A DNA stretch of 43,090 nt from DASPJL01 sp035628645 (GCA_035628645.1 DASPJL010000011.1:1-43090), one strand, 5' to 3'; positions 8,016 through 18,102 are shown, numbered from the stretch's first letter. Notes: a model not told the origin generated them from the sequence alone. Numbers and translations: made by a program.

Positions 8016-11000
8016 GTGAAAAAATTTTTATTTTTTATTATCATGCTTGCAAGCTCCTTTGCTTCGCAGGCTACGCATATAATTGGTGGAGATTTGAGTT
8101 ATGTTTGTTTGGGTGATAAATCTTATCAGTTTACCTTAACAATTTATTCAGAATGCGGTTCTCAGGCTGTGTTAGAAAACTTTTACCCCATACATTATTT
8201 CTCAGTTTCCCAGAATATTTCCCAAAGTGCTCCGCTCTCCTTTATAGTTAATAAAGTATCTGAACAGGAAGTTATCGTTTTTTGCAGCACTGTAACGACA
8301 AATTGTAACGGTGGGATTGCCAGAGGTATAAGAAAGGTAATTTATACCGGTACAGTAACGCTTAATTCTTTAGCTACAGATTGGAATTTTTACTGGAAGC
8401 GGGCGGCAAGAAGTGAGGAGATTACCACTTTACTTTTACCGGATGAAGAAGATTTTTTTATCAAGGTTGAAATGAATAATGTGGATGCCCCGTGTAATAA
8501 CTCCCCTACCTTTGAAAACAACCCTGTAATAACTGCTTGTATTGGAAAGAAGAAAGTATTCAATCACATAGCGGTAGATCCTGATGGAGACAGACTGGAA
8601 TATAGTTTGGCCTCTCCTCAGTCTGATCTCGACGTAAATGTAGTATACAATACAGGTTACAGCTATAATAAGTTTGTAACTATGAGTGGATCAGCCACCA
8701 TTAATTCCAGCACCGGTGATATTTCCTTTACCCCAAGTAATAAGGAACAAGTTGGAATAACTGATGTGGTCGTGAAGGAATACAGAAATAACATTCTTAT
8801 CGGTACTTCGGTGCGGGGAATGCAAATAACCACACTCGACTGCTCCAATAATCCTCCTACGCTTTCCAGTTTTAAAGATATTAACAAGGACAGTATAGCA
8901 GTGTGTGCAGGAGAATTAATAAACCTGAAAATTGATGCCAAAGATCCCGATGGACAAAATGTTACATTGACAAATCTGAAAGGAGTTTCAGGCGTTTTTT
9001 CTGTAACCAACGATAATACCACTAATCCTGTAGGGAATTTTAGTTGGTCTACTACAATTGCTGATGTAGGAAAACATTATTTTACAATCGAAGCCAAAGA
9101 CGATGGTTGTCCTGAACCTCAAATTGCTACCAGAACTTTTGTAGTGGTTGTTTTGTCCCTGCCAACGTTTACTTTAGGACCAGACCAGGTGGTTAAATGT
9201 GGAACATCAGTGAAATTAGATCCGCAAATAATTGGAGGAGATGGTAAGTATAAATATTTATGGAGCAATGGGAAAACAACTTCTTCAGTTACTGTCCCGA
9301 TAGGTTCATATTCTCTTACCGTAACCGATGGAAAAGGCTGTAGCTATACAGATGATATAATTTTAGATGGTGGTGTTTTTCCTAGTTTTGAAGTAAACCC
9401 TCGATGTTTAGGACAGGCTTCCAAATTTAATGACCTATCTTCTTCTGTAAATGGAGTAATTAATTCCTGGGCCTGGAAGTTTGGAGACGGTGCAACTTCT
9501 ACTGCACAAAATCCATCCCATACTTATACAAAGGCTGGTGAATTTGAAGTAGACCTTACCATTAAAACCGATAAAAACTGTACCGTCAACCTGAAGAAAA
9601 AAATAAAAATATGTGCCATTCCTGTAGCAAACTTTGATAACCTGGATTCTTGTACCAATGAATTGAATCCGGTGCGATTTGTGGACCTTACGCCAACTTC
9701 TACCGATTGTGAAGTAATTAAAAGAGAATGGACATGGGGAGATGGAACAAGTTCGGTTTTTGAAGCCCCCTTGTCATCCACAGAAACACACATTTATGAG
9801 TTGCCAGGAGAAAAAGAAGTTACTTTAAAAGTTACCACAATCTCAGGTTGCACTTCCACATTTACTAAAAAGATAAATATTCATAAAAGCCCTGAAATAA
9901 ACATTCTTCAGGACAGCTATATTTACAAATGTTCAACTCCACCTGCGGATACCACGCTTGTTACAGAAATTATTTATCCGGGAACCGGGGCTTTAAAATA
10001 CCAATGGTCGGATGGCAAAACCACCCCGGACAATACAATAACCGGATTTGGTTATTACGAAGTTTGGGTGGTAGATGAAAATGGCGGCAAAGCATATGAT
10101 TATCTCTATATAACCTACCCGCTTTATTCAAGCTTTACATTTACACCCCTTTGTCACCCGGATGATACCATTCACTTTACAAGCGATGAGCGAAATAATA
10201 CAGGAAATCCGCTATCATATGAATGGAATTTTGGGGATGGAAGTCCTGTGTCCACAGAAAAAGATCCTTCTCATAAATTCACGTCTTTCGGTGTTTACAA
10301 TGTCAGTCTAAAAGTTAAAGACGAGATAGATGGATGTGAAAACATAAATACTTTCCCTGTTCAAAACACTTACCTTAAAGATACTTTTGGCGTATTTCCC
10401 AAACACATTTCAATATGTGTAAGAAATGTAGTTACCGGGTTTGGACCTGAAATCGATTCTGTATCCGGAAGTTTGATAAATTCTTATGAATGGGACTTTG
10501 GAAACGGAGACAAACAATACACTCAACAAGCCACTACTGAGTACCTTACGACGGGTCAATTTGTTGTCAAGCTTAAAGTAATTTATAATCACCAGCCCGG
10601 ATTTAATAGCGGCTGTGTTAAGGAATATCAGGACGTCATTACTGTTTACCCTGAATTTAAAGTCGATTTCGATGCTTTTAGGGTTTGTATAAATGATCCG
10701 GTTCAATTGAGCTTTAGAAGAACGACGGGAGATCTCAGCATAGGCATCAAGAATGCGAGTTGGCAAATTAAAAATAAGGCGACGGGCGAAACGGATATTC
10801 TTAATGAAATTAAGCCCATCTATACCTTTAAAGAACGCCAACAATTTGAGGTAACACTTACCGCCCAAGACTCCATAGGTTGTGAATATTCAATTACCAA
10901 GGATTTCCAGGTCGATGAAGTCGCTGATCCTGATTTCACATTCAATACCGTTTGTGCAAATGAGTTAACAAACCTTATCGCAGATTTTAGAGATTCTTAT

Positions 11001-11945
11001 GAAAACATTTCAAATGTGTTCTGGGATTTTGGTAACAATGACACCATTACCACTTTCTACAACCGCCCCAATTCAATTACCAAAGAGTTTGGAAAGGGAG
11101 GTTCATTTCCGGTGACTTTAAAGGTATATAACAGCGCAACGGGGTGCTTCAAATCAATAACAAAATATGTTGATGTAAAAGATGTTCCCGAGGTAAAATT
11201 TGAAGCAGACACTGTTTGTGCGAATCAATCTATGAGTTTTATAAACCAAACAACCATAGCATCGGGTGAAGTAAAAAGCTGGTTGTGGCAGTTTCCTGAC
11301 GGAAGCACCTCTGATCAAAAGAATCCTCAACATGTATTCACGACAGGCGGAGTTTATAAAGTCAGTTTAAGGGCAACCAGTGAGACATGTTCAGCTATAA
11401 TTGAGAAAGAAGTACTTGTAAAAGATATACCTGTTGCTGATTTTTCTATAGAAGAGGATCTGCTGGAAGCTTATAAACCCTTGCATTTTAAAGATAATTC
11501 TCAAGGCGATATAATAACTCATTTCTGGAATTTTGGTGACGGAATCACATCTTCAGAAAAGGATCCTATCCATCAATACGACACGGTTAAAGTCTATAAC
11601 GTAACGCACATTGTTTTCAATTCGGTAGGCTGCTCTGATACTATTGTAAAGCGAACGAATTTGAATGTCAGGCTGGATCTGCCGACCGCATTTACCCCGA
11701 ATTTTGATGGTACAAACGATGGTTTGTCGCTCATTCATTATGGAATCAAGGAGTTGTATGAATTTAAGATCTATAACCGGTGGGGTGAACTGGTTTTTGA
11801 TGCAGGCAATAATTTGAATGCGGTTTGGGATGGAAGTTTCAAAGGTAAAAAGCAGGAGGTCGGTAGTTATGTGGCTTATGTAAAAGCTTTGGGGATATAC
11901 GACACTCAATTTAGTTTTAAAAAGAACATTTCCATTTTAAAATAA
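8016..11945 (+). CDS. PKD-repeat surface protein with T9SS type B C-terminal domain, 1309 aa
   Basis: A large secreted protein. The GTG start at 8016 is chosen because it gives a signal peptide (MKKFLFFIIMLASSFASQA); the ATG at 8043 would remove most of it. The N-terminal ~270 residues begin THIIGGDLSY, common in gliding-associated proteins. At least seven PKD-type beta-sandwich repeats follow, recognisable by FGDG/FGNG-like motifs (for example WAWKFGDG, YEWNFGDG, HFWNFGDG). Residues ~1220-1309 (LPTAFTPNFDGTNDGL, IYNRWGELVF) are the gliding-motility-associated C-terminal (type B) sorting domain used by the type IX secretion system. Substrate or adhesive target is unknown. PorP/SprF and PorE-like genes follow in the same direction. 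Confidence 0.93.
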   Translation: MKKFLFFIIMLASSFASQATHIIGGDLSYVCLGDKSYQFTLTIYSECGSQAVLENFYPIHYFSVSQNISQSAPLSFIVNKVSEQEVIVFCSTVTTNCNGGIARGIRKVIYTGTVTLNSLATDWNFYWKRAARSEEITTLLLPDEEDFFIKVEMNNVDAPCNNSPTFENNPVITACIGKKKVFNHIAVDPDGDRLEYSLASPQSDLDVNVVYNTGYSYNKFVTMSGSATINSSTGDISFTPSNKEQVGITDVVVKEYRNNILIGTSVRGMQITTLDCSNNPPTLSSFKDINKDSIAVCAGELINLKIDAKDPDGQNVTLTNLKGVSGVFSVTNDNTTNPVGNFSWSTTIADVGKHYFTIEAKDDGCPEPQIATRTFVVVVLSLPTFTLGPDQVVKCGTSVKLDPQIIGGDGKYKYLWSNGKTTSSVTVPIGSYSLTVTDGKGCSYTDDIILDGGVFPSFEVNPRCLGQASKFNDLSSSVNGVINSWAWKFGDGATSTAQNPSHTYTKAGEFEVDLTIKTDKNCTVNLKKKIKICAIPVANFDNLDSCTNELNPVRFVDLTPTSTDCEVIKREWTWGDGTSSVFEAPLSSTETHIYELPGEKEVTLKVTTISGCTSTFTKKINIHKSPEINILQDSYIYKCSTPPADTTLVTEIIYPGTGALKYQWSDGKTTPDNTITGFGYYEVWVVDENGGKAYDYLYITYPLYSSFTFTPLCHPDDTIHFTSDERNNTGNPLSYEWNFGDGSPVSTEKDPSHKFTSFGVYNVSLKVKDEIDGCENINTFPVQNTYLKDTFGVFPKHISICVRNVVTGFGPEIDSVSGSLINSYEWDFGNGDKQYTQQATTEYLTTGQFVVKLKVIYNHQPGFNSGCVKEYQDVITVYPEFKVDFDAFRVCINDPVQLSFRRTTGDLSIGIKNASWQIKNKATGETDILNEIKPIYTFKERQQFEVTLTAQDSIGCEYSITKDFQVDEVADPDFTFNTVCANELTNLIADFRDSYENISNVFWDFGNNDTITTFYNRPNSITKEFGKGGSFPVTLKVYNSATGCFKSITKYVDVKDVPEVKFEADTVCANQSMSFINQTTIASGEVKSWLWQFPDGSTSDQKNPQHVFTTGGVYKVSLRATSETCSAIIEKEVLVKDIPVADFSIEEDLLEAYKPLHFKDNSQGDIITHFWNFGDGITSSEKDPIHQYDTVKVYNVTHIVFNSVGCSDTIVKRTNLNVRLDLPTAFTPNFDGTNDGLSLIHYGIKELYEFKIYNRWGELVFDAGNNLNAVWDGSFKGKKQEVGSYVAYVKALGIYDTQFSFKKNISILK

Positions 11946-12001
11946 TAATTATTGTAAATCAACCTGTTTAGAACTTGGCTAATAATTTTAATCAATCTTA
12001 A

Positions 12002-13045
12002 ATGCACTTTTTACAAAAGATATTTCTGCTCCTGTTTCTTATTGTTTCAATAAAAGGATACAGTCAGGATTATCACTTTTCCCAATTTTATGCTTCACCT
12101 TTATCTCTTAATCCTGCACTGACAGGAAACATAAAAGGAGATTACAGGGCTTCTGCTTTATATCGAAGCCAATGGAGCGGATTAAACTCCAAGTTTGAAA
12201 CTTCTGCTTTAGGATTGGAAATGAATTTTAGAGCAGGACCTAAAAAACGAGACCTTATTGGCGCCGGGCTTTATGTATACAGGGACAACCTGGGCGATAA
12301 TATTTTCATTGCTCAATCCATAGTTGCTTCCGGGGCTTATCATCATGCCCTGGATGTTTATAAAAGACATATAATATCAGGCGGTGTACAAGCCGGATAT
12401 GTTCAAAAATCAGTAGATCCATCCAAACTTATTTTTGCCGATCAGTTTACTGATTTCGAATTTGTTCCGGGACTAGGAACCGGAGATGCATTTGTAAATA
12501 ATCAGATCTCCTATATTACCATAAATGCGGGGGCTTTTTATTCTTTTAGGGTGAATCCCAAAATTGATTTTTTTACCGGTATTTCTGCATTTCAGGTTAA
12601 TAATCCAAAAGAGTCGTTTTTTGTTTCTTCATCAGGCAACAAATTAAATACAAGATATACCTCCTATTCGGGCATGAATTACAAGTTAAATCCTGTACTT
12701 ACCATTTCTCCTAAAATCCTTTACATGAACCAGGAAAATAGCCAGGACATAAATATAGGTGGTGATGTTGGCTATCATTTGGGATTGAAGAAAGAAACAA
12801 CTTTATATGTAGGTGGTTGGTATCGATGGGCGGATGCAGCGGTAGTAATGGCAGGAGCAAATTGGAAAAACTATACCGTAAGATTTAGTTATGATGCTAC
12901 AGTGTCGGGGCTCAGGGAAATTAAAAATGCAAACAATATAAAGGCAAATCCGAAAACAGGTGCTTTTGAAATTTCTTTGGTGATGACAGGAAAGCTTTCC
13001 AGACCGGTGCCTGATTCCTTTACCATTCCCTGCGGAATTTATTAA
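12002..13045 (+). CDS. PorP/SprF family outer-membrane protein, 347 aa
   Basis: Signal peptide of about 21 residues ending in GYSQ, then the family start QDYHFSQFYASPLSLNPALTG. The remainder has alternating aromatic strands of an outer-membrane beta-barrel (about 14 strands by eye). PorP/SprF proteins work with T9SS and are often required for surface display of type B cargo encoded beside them. SprF for SprB is the known example. It starts 56 bp after the PKD-protein gene and is most likely its dedicated partner. Confidence 0.93.
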   Translation: MHFLQKIFLLLFLIVSIKGYSQDYHFSQFYASPLSLNPALTGNIKGDYRASALYRSQWSGLNSKFETSALGLEMNFRAGPKKRDLIGAGLYVYRDNLGDNIFIAQSIVASGAYHHALDVYKRHIISGGVQAGYVQKSVDPSKLIFADQFTDFEFVPGLGTGDAFVNNQISYITINAGAFYSFRVNPKIDFFTGISAFQVNNPKESFFVSSSGNKLNTRYTSYSGMNYKLNPVLTISPKILYMNQENSQDINIGGDVGYHLGLKKETTLYVGGWYRWADAAVVMAGANWKNYTVRFSYDATVSGLREIKNANNIKANPKTGAFEISLVMTGKLSRPVPDSFTIPCGIY

Positions 13046-13078
13046 TTAGAATGAACAGCATTATAAAGAGAACATCTG

Positions 13079-15283
13079 GTGAGAATTAAAATACTTTTTA
13101 CACTCGTCTCATTATTCACTTTTCTTTTTGCGAACAACGTTTTCGCACAAAAGAAAACTCATGGAATAGAGAACAAGGAATTGTTGAAAAAGCTTAAAGT
13201 AGCCGATGAGCTTTTTGACAATCACAGCTATTTCAATGCGCAGGAACATTATGAAACGATCCTTAAGCTTATTCCCCAAAATGAATATGTGTTGTATAAA
13301 ACAGGGATGACTTATTTTAAGGCTCGGGATTTTGTAAAAAGTGAATCGGTTTTTCAAAAAATCTATAATTGGAAGAGCAACAAAACCGCCTATCCTTTGG
13401 CGCTTTTCCATTATGGCGCTTCCCTTAAAATGAATGGAAAATACGATGAAGCCAAAAAAGCTTTTCTCCTTTATTTAAAAACCAGAGGGAAAGGAAAGGA
13501 AGAAAAATATTATAAAAGGATAGTGAGAAACGAGATTAAATCGTGTGATTTTGCTTTAGAAATGGTTGCTTTTGATACCATAAATAATGTAAAAATTCTG
13601 CCCCTACCAGGAAAGGTTAACAACGCTTATTCCGATTTCTCCCCTTTTCAACTGAATAAGGACACGCTTTTATTTGCTTCCATCCGATCAGATTCTGTAA
13701 TCCGGATAAAATACAATAGTGAGGAAAGTCATCCTGTAAAGTTATATCAATCTGTAACGGAAGGTGGCGAATGGTCAGAGCCAGATGAATTAAAAAACTT
13801 TAATCATCCTTATGATCAAACGGCAAATGGGGTCTATTCCCCAGACCGAAAATCTTTCTATTTTACCAGATGCAGACCAAATATTCATTTGGATCAGATC
13901 TGCGTCATTTATGTTTCAGAATTAAATGAAGGAAGATGGAGCAAACCTAAAAAATTAAATAAGAAAATAAATCAAAAGGGATATTCAAGCACTCAGCCTA
14001 CATTGGGAGTGATGATAAAAATAGTGAAAAGACAGAAAAAGGAATATCCTGTTCTTTATTATTCTTCTAACAAACCCAAGGGAAAGGGAGGTTTTGATAT
14101 TTGGTACAGCGCGGTAGACAAGGATGGAAAGTTTGGTAAATCTGTAAATTGCGGAACAAGGGTTAATTCCATTGGAAATGAGGTTACCCCACATTATGAC
14201 AGTCAGCGAAGGACGCTTTACTTTAGCTCAGATTACCATTATAATGCCGGAGGATTTGATGTATTTAAAAGTGAAGGAAGTTTAAACCGATGGTCAAAAG
14301 CCCAAAACTTAGGCTTCCCTATAAATTCAACTTTCGACGATACCTATTTTGTTGCTCCCTCTGAAAACTCTCTAGGTTTTGTAGTATCCAACCGACCAGG
14401 CGGTACAGCTTTGAAAGCGAAGACCTGTTGCGATGACATACTTCAGGTAGAAATCATTACACCGCCCACGATGCCTATAGCTGGTATTGTAAGACCAGAA
14501 AATCAGCGTAAAGGACTGATATTGGAAAATGCTGTGGTCGGAATAGTGGCGACAGGCCGGGTACAAAAGCATCTGAAAGTAAACAAAAATATAAATGCAC
14601 TTTTGGATAGTATTGAGTGGATCAATAAAACCGATTCTGCCGGCAGGTTTAATTTAGAAACTGCAAAATCCAGAAACTATTCTATTGTATTTGCAAAGGA
14701 TAGTTTTGAGGTAAAGTATTTTCCCTTGGACTCGATCCTTTTAAAAATGAATGCAAATATTCTTGTGGAAGTATTTTTACCCGATCTAAAAGATTCTACA
14801 GTCATCAATATTCTTAGTGATCAAATCCAAAAGCCGGACCATGTCAATGCTTCCTCAGAATATGAAACATTAAGATCCTTCAATGCCAATTCAAAGGAAG
14901 AAGTTCTGGAAGGAGATGTATTTGTATTGGATAAAGTAAATTTTGAAACCGATAAGGAAGGCATTAAAAAAGATGCTTTGGCTTCACTTGATCCACTGTA
15001 TAAATTTTTGAAGAATAAACCTGCGGTAAAGATTGAAATCTCGGGCCATACCGATAACCAGGGAAGTGACGAGTATAATTTAGATCTTTCCCAAAGAAGA
15101 GCAAATACTGTAAAAGATTATTTAATTAAAAAAGGGATCAGCAAAAAAAGGATAGTGGCAATTGGTTACGGGGAAACCATGCCGGTAGCGCCAAATGAAA
15201 ACGAGGATGGCACCGACAATCCTGAAGGGCGAAAGCTTAACCGTAGAACGGAGATCAGGATCTTGGGCGAAGGGGAGGAATAG
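13079..15283 (+). CDS. PorE-like OmpA/TPR/PD40 lipid-less periplasmic protein, 734 aa
   Basis: Domain order is signal peptide (residues 1-23, ending VFAQ), TPR repeats (~30-150), a PD40/WD40-like beta-propeller (~180-450, with YYSSNKPKGKGGFDIW and YFSSDYHYNAGGFDVF blades), a carboxypeptidase-regulatory-like fold (~470-570) and an OmpA domain (~617-734, FETDKEGIKK, SGHTDNQGSDEYN, LSQRRANTV, RRTEIRI). The order is that of PorE, a peptidoglycan-linking T9SS component, and of many PorE-like proteins linked to PorP/SprF genes. There is no lipobox cysteine. The start is GTG at 13079, 33 bp after the porP/sprF stop; the ATG at 13051 is out of frame. It probably anchors the secretion partner to peptidoglycan. 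Confidence 0.9.
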   Translation: MRIKILFTLVSLFTFLFANNVFAQKKTHGIENKELLKKLKVADELFDNHSYFNAQEHYETILKLIPQNEYVLYKTGMTYFKARDFVKSESVFQKIYNWKSNKTAYPLALFHYGASLKMNGKYDEAKKAFLLYLKTRGKGKEEKYYKRIVRNEIKSCDFALEMVAFDTINNVKILPLPGKVNNAYSDFSPFQLNKDTLLFASIRSDSVIRIKYNSEESHPVKLYQSVTEGGEWSEPDELKNFNHPYDQTANGVYSPDRKSFYFTRCRPNIHLDQICVIYVSELNEGRWSKPKKLNKKINQKGYSSTQPTLGVMIKIVKRQKKEYPVLYYSSNKPKGKGGFDIWYSAVDKDGKFGKSVNCGTRVNSIGNEVTPHYDSQRRTLYFSSDYHYNAGGFDVFKSEGSLNRWSKAQNLGFPINSTFDDTYFVAPSENSLGFVVSNRPGGTALKAKTCCDDILQVEIITPPTMPIAGIVRPENQRKGLILENAVVGIVATGRVQKHLKVNKNINALLDSIEWINKTDSAGRFNLETAKSRNYSIVFAKDSFEVKYFPLDSILLKMNANILVEVFLPDLKDSTVINILSDQIQKPDHVNASSEYETLRSFNANSKEEVLEGDVFVLDKVNFETDKEGIKKDALASLDPLYKFLKNKPAVKIEISGHTDNQGSDEYNLDLSQRRANTVKDYLIKKGISKKRIVAIGYGETMPVAPNENEDGTDNPEGRKLNRRTEIRILGEGEE

Positions 15284-15357
15284 AGAATTTAGATACTGTA
15301 GTTATAGTTTTGGTTTCCTTGCTTTAATCTTAATATGTGCCGATAATTTAAAAGTAA

Positions 15358-16383
15358 ATGAATAAAATATTCACTTTAATATTTTTTGTAATCACTTTTT
15401 GTTCTTTCTGCCAAGATAAATTTGAAGAAGGTCATATTGTCAAATCCAATGGAGATACTTTAAAAGTTTATCTAAGAAATGATGGCTTTGATAAAAATTT
15501 CAACCTCATTTCATTTGTGAATGAAAGAGGACAACCAATTGAAAAGCTAACCTGCAATTCAGTACAATCCTTTTGGCTGCAAGAACAGAACAGGCTTTTT
15601 CTTACAAAGAGCATTACCTACAATCTTTATTCCAAGGAAATTAGATCCGGCGAATCATTAATTAGAGAAACCTTGAGAGATACAATATTCTGTGAAGTTT
15701 TATTCAAAGATGCCTCAATAGTTTTATATAGTATTTATGATAAATATAATCAACAGCGATTTTTTATAGAGAATGAGGATTCTATGGAGGAGCTGATTTA
15801 TTATTCATATATCTTGATAAAAGAAGAGAAGAGGTATCAATTAGTCAACAAAGCTTATATTAATCAGTTGAAAGGTATTCTTAAGCCATGCAAAGAAATC
15901 GACTTTTCTAATTTAGACTATGATAAAAGAAGCTTTTTGAAACTTTTTGAGGCTTACAGTAGATGCAATTCTGATAAAGTTGAGATTTCGATAAAGAAGG
16001 AAAAACCGACTGGTCATTTATCCGTTGGGGGAGGTGCAATTGCATTTTTTTCAGAAGACCAATTTGGAAAATCGTTGTCAGGTGGACTTCAGGTAAGGTT
16101 TCCCGGACATTCATACAATCGCTATATAATGGCCCAAATACAGCGAGTCTGGAACTTTCCTAATAATAATGGCCACTTTTCAGATGGCTATTTAGTAAGC
16201 TTTTTAGTGGGTGGGTATTTTGGAAACAGAAATATCAGACCTTATCTACATGGTGGTATTGCCACTGGTAAAACCAATGAAACAGTGATTATACCCATAT
16301 TAACTGCTGGAGTTAGCTATAAAAAGAAAATTCATTTAGAAACAACCTTATTGATTTGGTATTCCTTGAGGTATAGTTTCTGA
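15358..16383 (+). CDS. Secreted or outer-membrane hypothetical protein, 341 aa
   Basis: Signal peptide of about 18 residues (MNKIFTLIFFVITFCSFC) and a mature start QDKFEEGHIV. The first ~190 residues form a soluble beta-rich domain that resembles Bacteroidota proteins beginning with an extended G-x-I/V-x-x-x-x-G-D segment. The last ~130 residues (HLSVGGGAIAFFSEDQF to the terminal aromatic F) look like strands of a small outer-membrane beta-barrel. It follows the T9SS module by 74 bp, but whether it belongs to the same transcript is not clear. Function unknown. Confidence 0.8.
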   Translation: MNKIFTLIFFVITFCSFCQDKFEEGHIVKSNGDTLKVYLRNDGFDKNFNLISFVNERGQPIEKLTCNSVQSFWLQEQNRLFLTKSITYNLYSKEIRSGESLIRETLRDTIFCEVLFKDASIVLYSIYDKYNQQRFFIENEDSMEELIYYSYILIKEEKRYQLVNKAYINQLKGILKPCKEIDFSNLDYDKRSFLKLFEAYSRCNSDKVEISIKKEKPTGHLSVGGGAIAFFSEDQFGKSLSGGLQVRFPGHSYNRYIMAQIQRVWNFPNNNGHFSDGYLVSFLVGGYFGNRNIRPYLHGGIATGKTNETVIIPILTAGVSYKKKIHLETTLLIWYSLRYSF

Positions 16384-16474
16384 TTTTTACGTTATCTGTT
16401 CTAATTCCACTTACACTTTAAATTATTTCATTTTAAATTGGTGACAAAAAATGTAATTGGTAACCTTGATATTT

Positions 16475-16939
16475 TCATTCACCGGCTTGTTCAATTACTG
16501 TGTCAAATAACTTCTCGCTAAATCTAAAATTGGTTGATCTTATTTTATCGAGGATGGGTCTAACGCTTTTAATCAACCCTATTTGTTTTGCCTTTAGAAT
16601 TAACCCGAAAGTGCCTGAATACCTCAAGTGAAGACGATCAGCAATTTTTCGTCCCTTAAGTTCGTCAAGAATTAGAATAGGTTTATCCATATCCAATGAT
16701 AAAGCGATCGCACTTGCTTCGCCTTTATCAAGATCCATCTCTAAGATTTGTTGATAAAGAGTGTTATTAGGTAAGGAAATCACAATCCAATCCGGAAGGC
16801 TTTTTCCAAATTCTTTTTGAATTATTGGTGTCACATAAACTTTCTTGCCGACTCTCTTTAATAGTTCCAGTTCGTCTATTTTGCTGAGAATTATCAAACA
16901 ACTTGTATCTGAGATGATGATGTCAGAACTGGGCTGCAT
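16475..16939 (-). CDS. DUF3368 PIN-like toxin, 154 aa
   Basis: A VapC-type PIN-domain ribonuclease family member. The N-terminal ISDTSCLIILSKI carries the first acidic residue (D11), DKGEASAIALS the middle acidic pair and LDELKGRKIAD the C-terminal acidic residue. These are the positions that bind metal in PIN nucleases. The C-terminal part (SGTFGLILKAKQIGLI) is diagnostic of DUF3368. It overlaps the UPF0175 antitoxin gene by 17 bp. The pair is a type II toxin-antitoxin system; RNA target unknown. Confidence 0.88.
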   Translation of the reverse strand: MQPSSDIIISDTSCLIILSKIDELELLKRVGKKVYVTPIIQKEFGKSLPDWIVISLPNNTLYQQILEMDLDKGEASAIALSLDMDKPILILDELKGRKIADRLHLRYSGTFGLILKAKQIGLIKSVRPILDKIRSTNFRFSEKLFDTVIEQAGE

Positions 16940-17150
16940 CTCTTATTATTTCAGAAGGGGGATAATTGATCAATGAAACCTCATAGTCTGCCAAAATCTC
17001 AGAAAACGCGACTTTTGATAATCCAGCTAATTCAGCTGCTTGTCCAAGAGAGAGCTTGCCGGTCTCATACATTTTAGCAGCTAAAAATCTTTTTGCCTCT
17101 CTTTCATCAAGATTCAAATTGTCCGGAATATTTAAAGTCAAATGTTTCAT
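16923..17150 (-). CDS. UPF0175 antitoxin, 75 aa
   Basis: A short DNA-binding-like protein of the UPF0175 family. The central MYETGKLSLGQAAELAGLSK is a ribbon/helix-turn-helix type segment, and LADYEVSLINYPPSEIIRD is the C-terminal part that typically contacts the toxin. It precedes and overlaps the DUF3368 toxin gene, the usual order. It likely represses its own operon and neutralises the toxin. Confidence 0.88.
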   Translation of the reverse strand: MKHLTLNIPDNLNLDEREAKRFLAAKMYETGKLSLGQAAELAGLSKVAFSEILADYEVSLINYPPSEIIRDAAQF

Positions 17151-17477
17151 ACTCTAAATTTATAGAAAATTATTGAAATATCTCCTATTTGTAGCGCCTT
17201 TCCCTTGCTTGAGTCTAATGGCTTTCGGCTTGATGATGTTGCGGATTTAGAAGCACAGTAGCAATGAATTTATCTCGTTAAGTTAATACCTATAGTGAGG
17301 ACACTGACATCGGCGAGAAAATAAGCCAAAACGCTTTGCAGCTAAGCGAAGGTAGGGCTCTTAGCACTATACGTCCTACGAAGTACTAAACTTTAAATTT
17401 ACCACTTTCCTATCCTTCGAAGCACGAAACCCGTGCTTGCGTGTAGGTGCTATGGGCTGCCTTTCTTGTCATTCGGG
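17151..17477. other. Gene-free, hairpin-rich intergenic segment
   Basis: This 327-bp stretch has no supported frame and is visibly richer in G and C than its surroundings. It contains several inverted repeats: TTAGCACT/AGTACTAA (17361-17389, 7 of 8 paired, with inner CGT/ACG) and AAGCACG/CGTGCTT (17420-17438, loop AAACC). It separates the toxin-antitoxin pair from the frameshifted gene downstream of which it lies. The look is that of structured intergenic DNA between mobile gene cassettes, but I could not align it to a complete integron attC site. Confidence 0.4.
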
Positions 17478-18060
17478 TCAGTTTACCTTGTATATAAGTT
17501 CATAGTCATGGGCAGTAACAAACATTGGAATTTTGTCCCAATCACCTAGGTTCAATTTGTAGGTTTCTCTAAATAATTCTTGTAGTCTTAGAATTACCAA
17601 TATTTCACATACTTCATAGGCTTTGTCAATATTCGGTTCTTCAAACCTATTGTTTTTGTGAACGTCTTCAAAAGCTTTTTGAATGTCTTCAAAACCTGTA
17701 ATTGTCAAATCATTTGCTGTCGAGTCATAAAAGTCAGACAACCATTCCCAATCCGTTAAACTCAAATTTTCAAAAGAAAAAAGGTCAATAAACCAGCGGT
17801 CATAGTTGATTGTAAATCCATTCATTTCACAATAGTATGCCGCAGGTCTAACTTCTTTTCCATTATCAAATAGTTTTTTAATAAAACCTTGTTTTTTTTT
17901 TCAAAACTTCTTTTGTTGACTTGTCAAACTCCTTTATATGTTTTGCCAAGACAGAAGTCAAATTCAATAAATTCCTGTCAAGAATTTTATGAAAATCAGT
18001 TGTCGGAATTTCTCTAAGCTCCTGCCAATGTATTTTTTGCCTCATACATTTAAAATCCAA
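17478..18060 (-). pseudogene. Hypothetical gene with frameshift in an A10 run
   Basis: Two minus-strand frames (18060 to 17878, and 17825 to 17478) join into one protein of about 193 residues if a single base is removed from the run of ten A at 17892-17901. The downstream frame stays open through the junction (reading QGFIKKLFDNGKEVRPAAYYCEMNGF), well before the ATG at 17825. This shows that the second frame is the continuation, not a separate gene. As written the product ends after 60 residues. The cause may be a real frameshift, a homopolymer sequencing error or transcriptional slippage. The protein is helical, acidic towards the C terminus and of unknown function. Confidence 0.7.
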
Positions 18061-18102
18061 TAATTCACGACAGCAGGTGCTTTTGTAGCTTAACCCTTAA
18101 TT

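Noticed and set aside
7793..8116. 107-aa plus-strand frame overlapping the PKD-protein start
   Set aside because: It overlaps the signal-peptide region of a well-supported gene in another frame and has low-complexity, Phe/Ser-rich composition.
17200..17477. Integron attC site
   Set aside because: Hairpins and a GTTAAGT word exist, but no properly spaced pair of the conserved R and L core sites was found.
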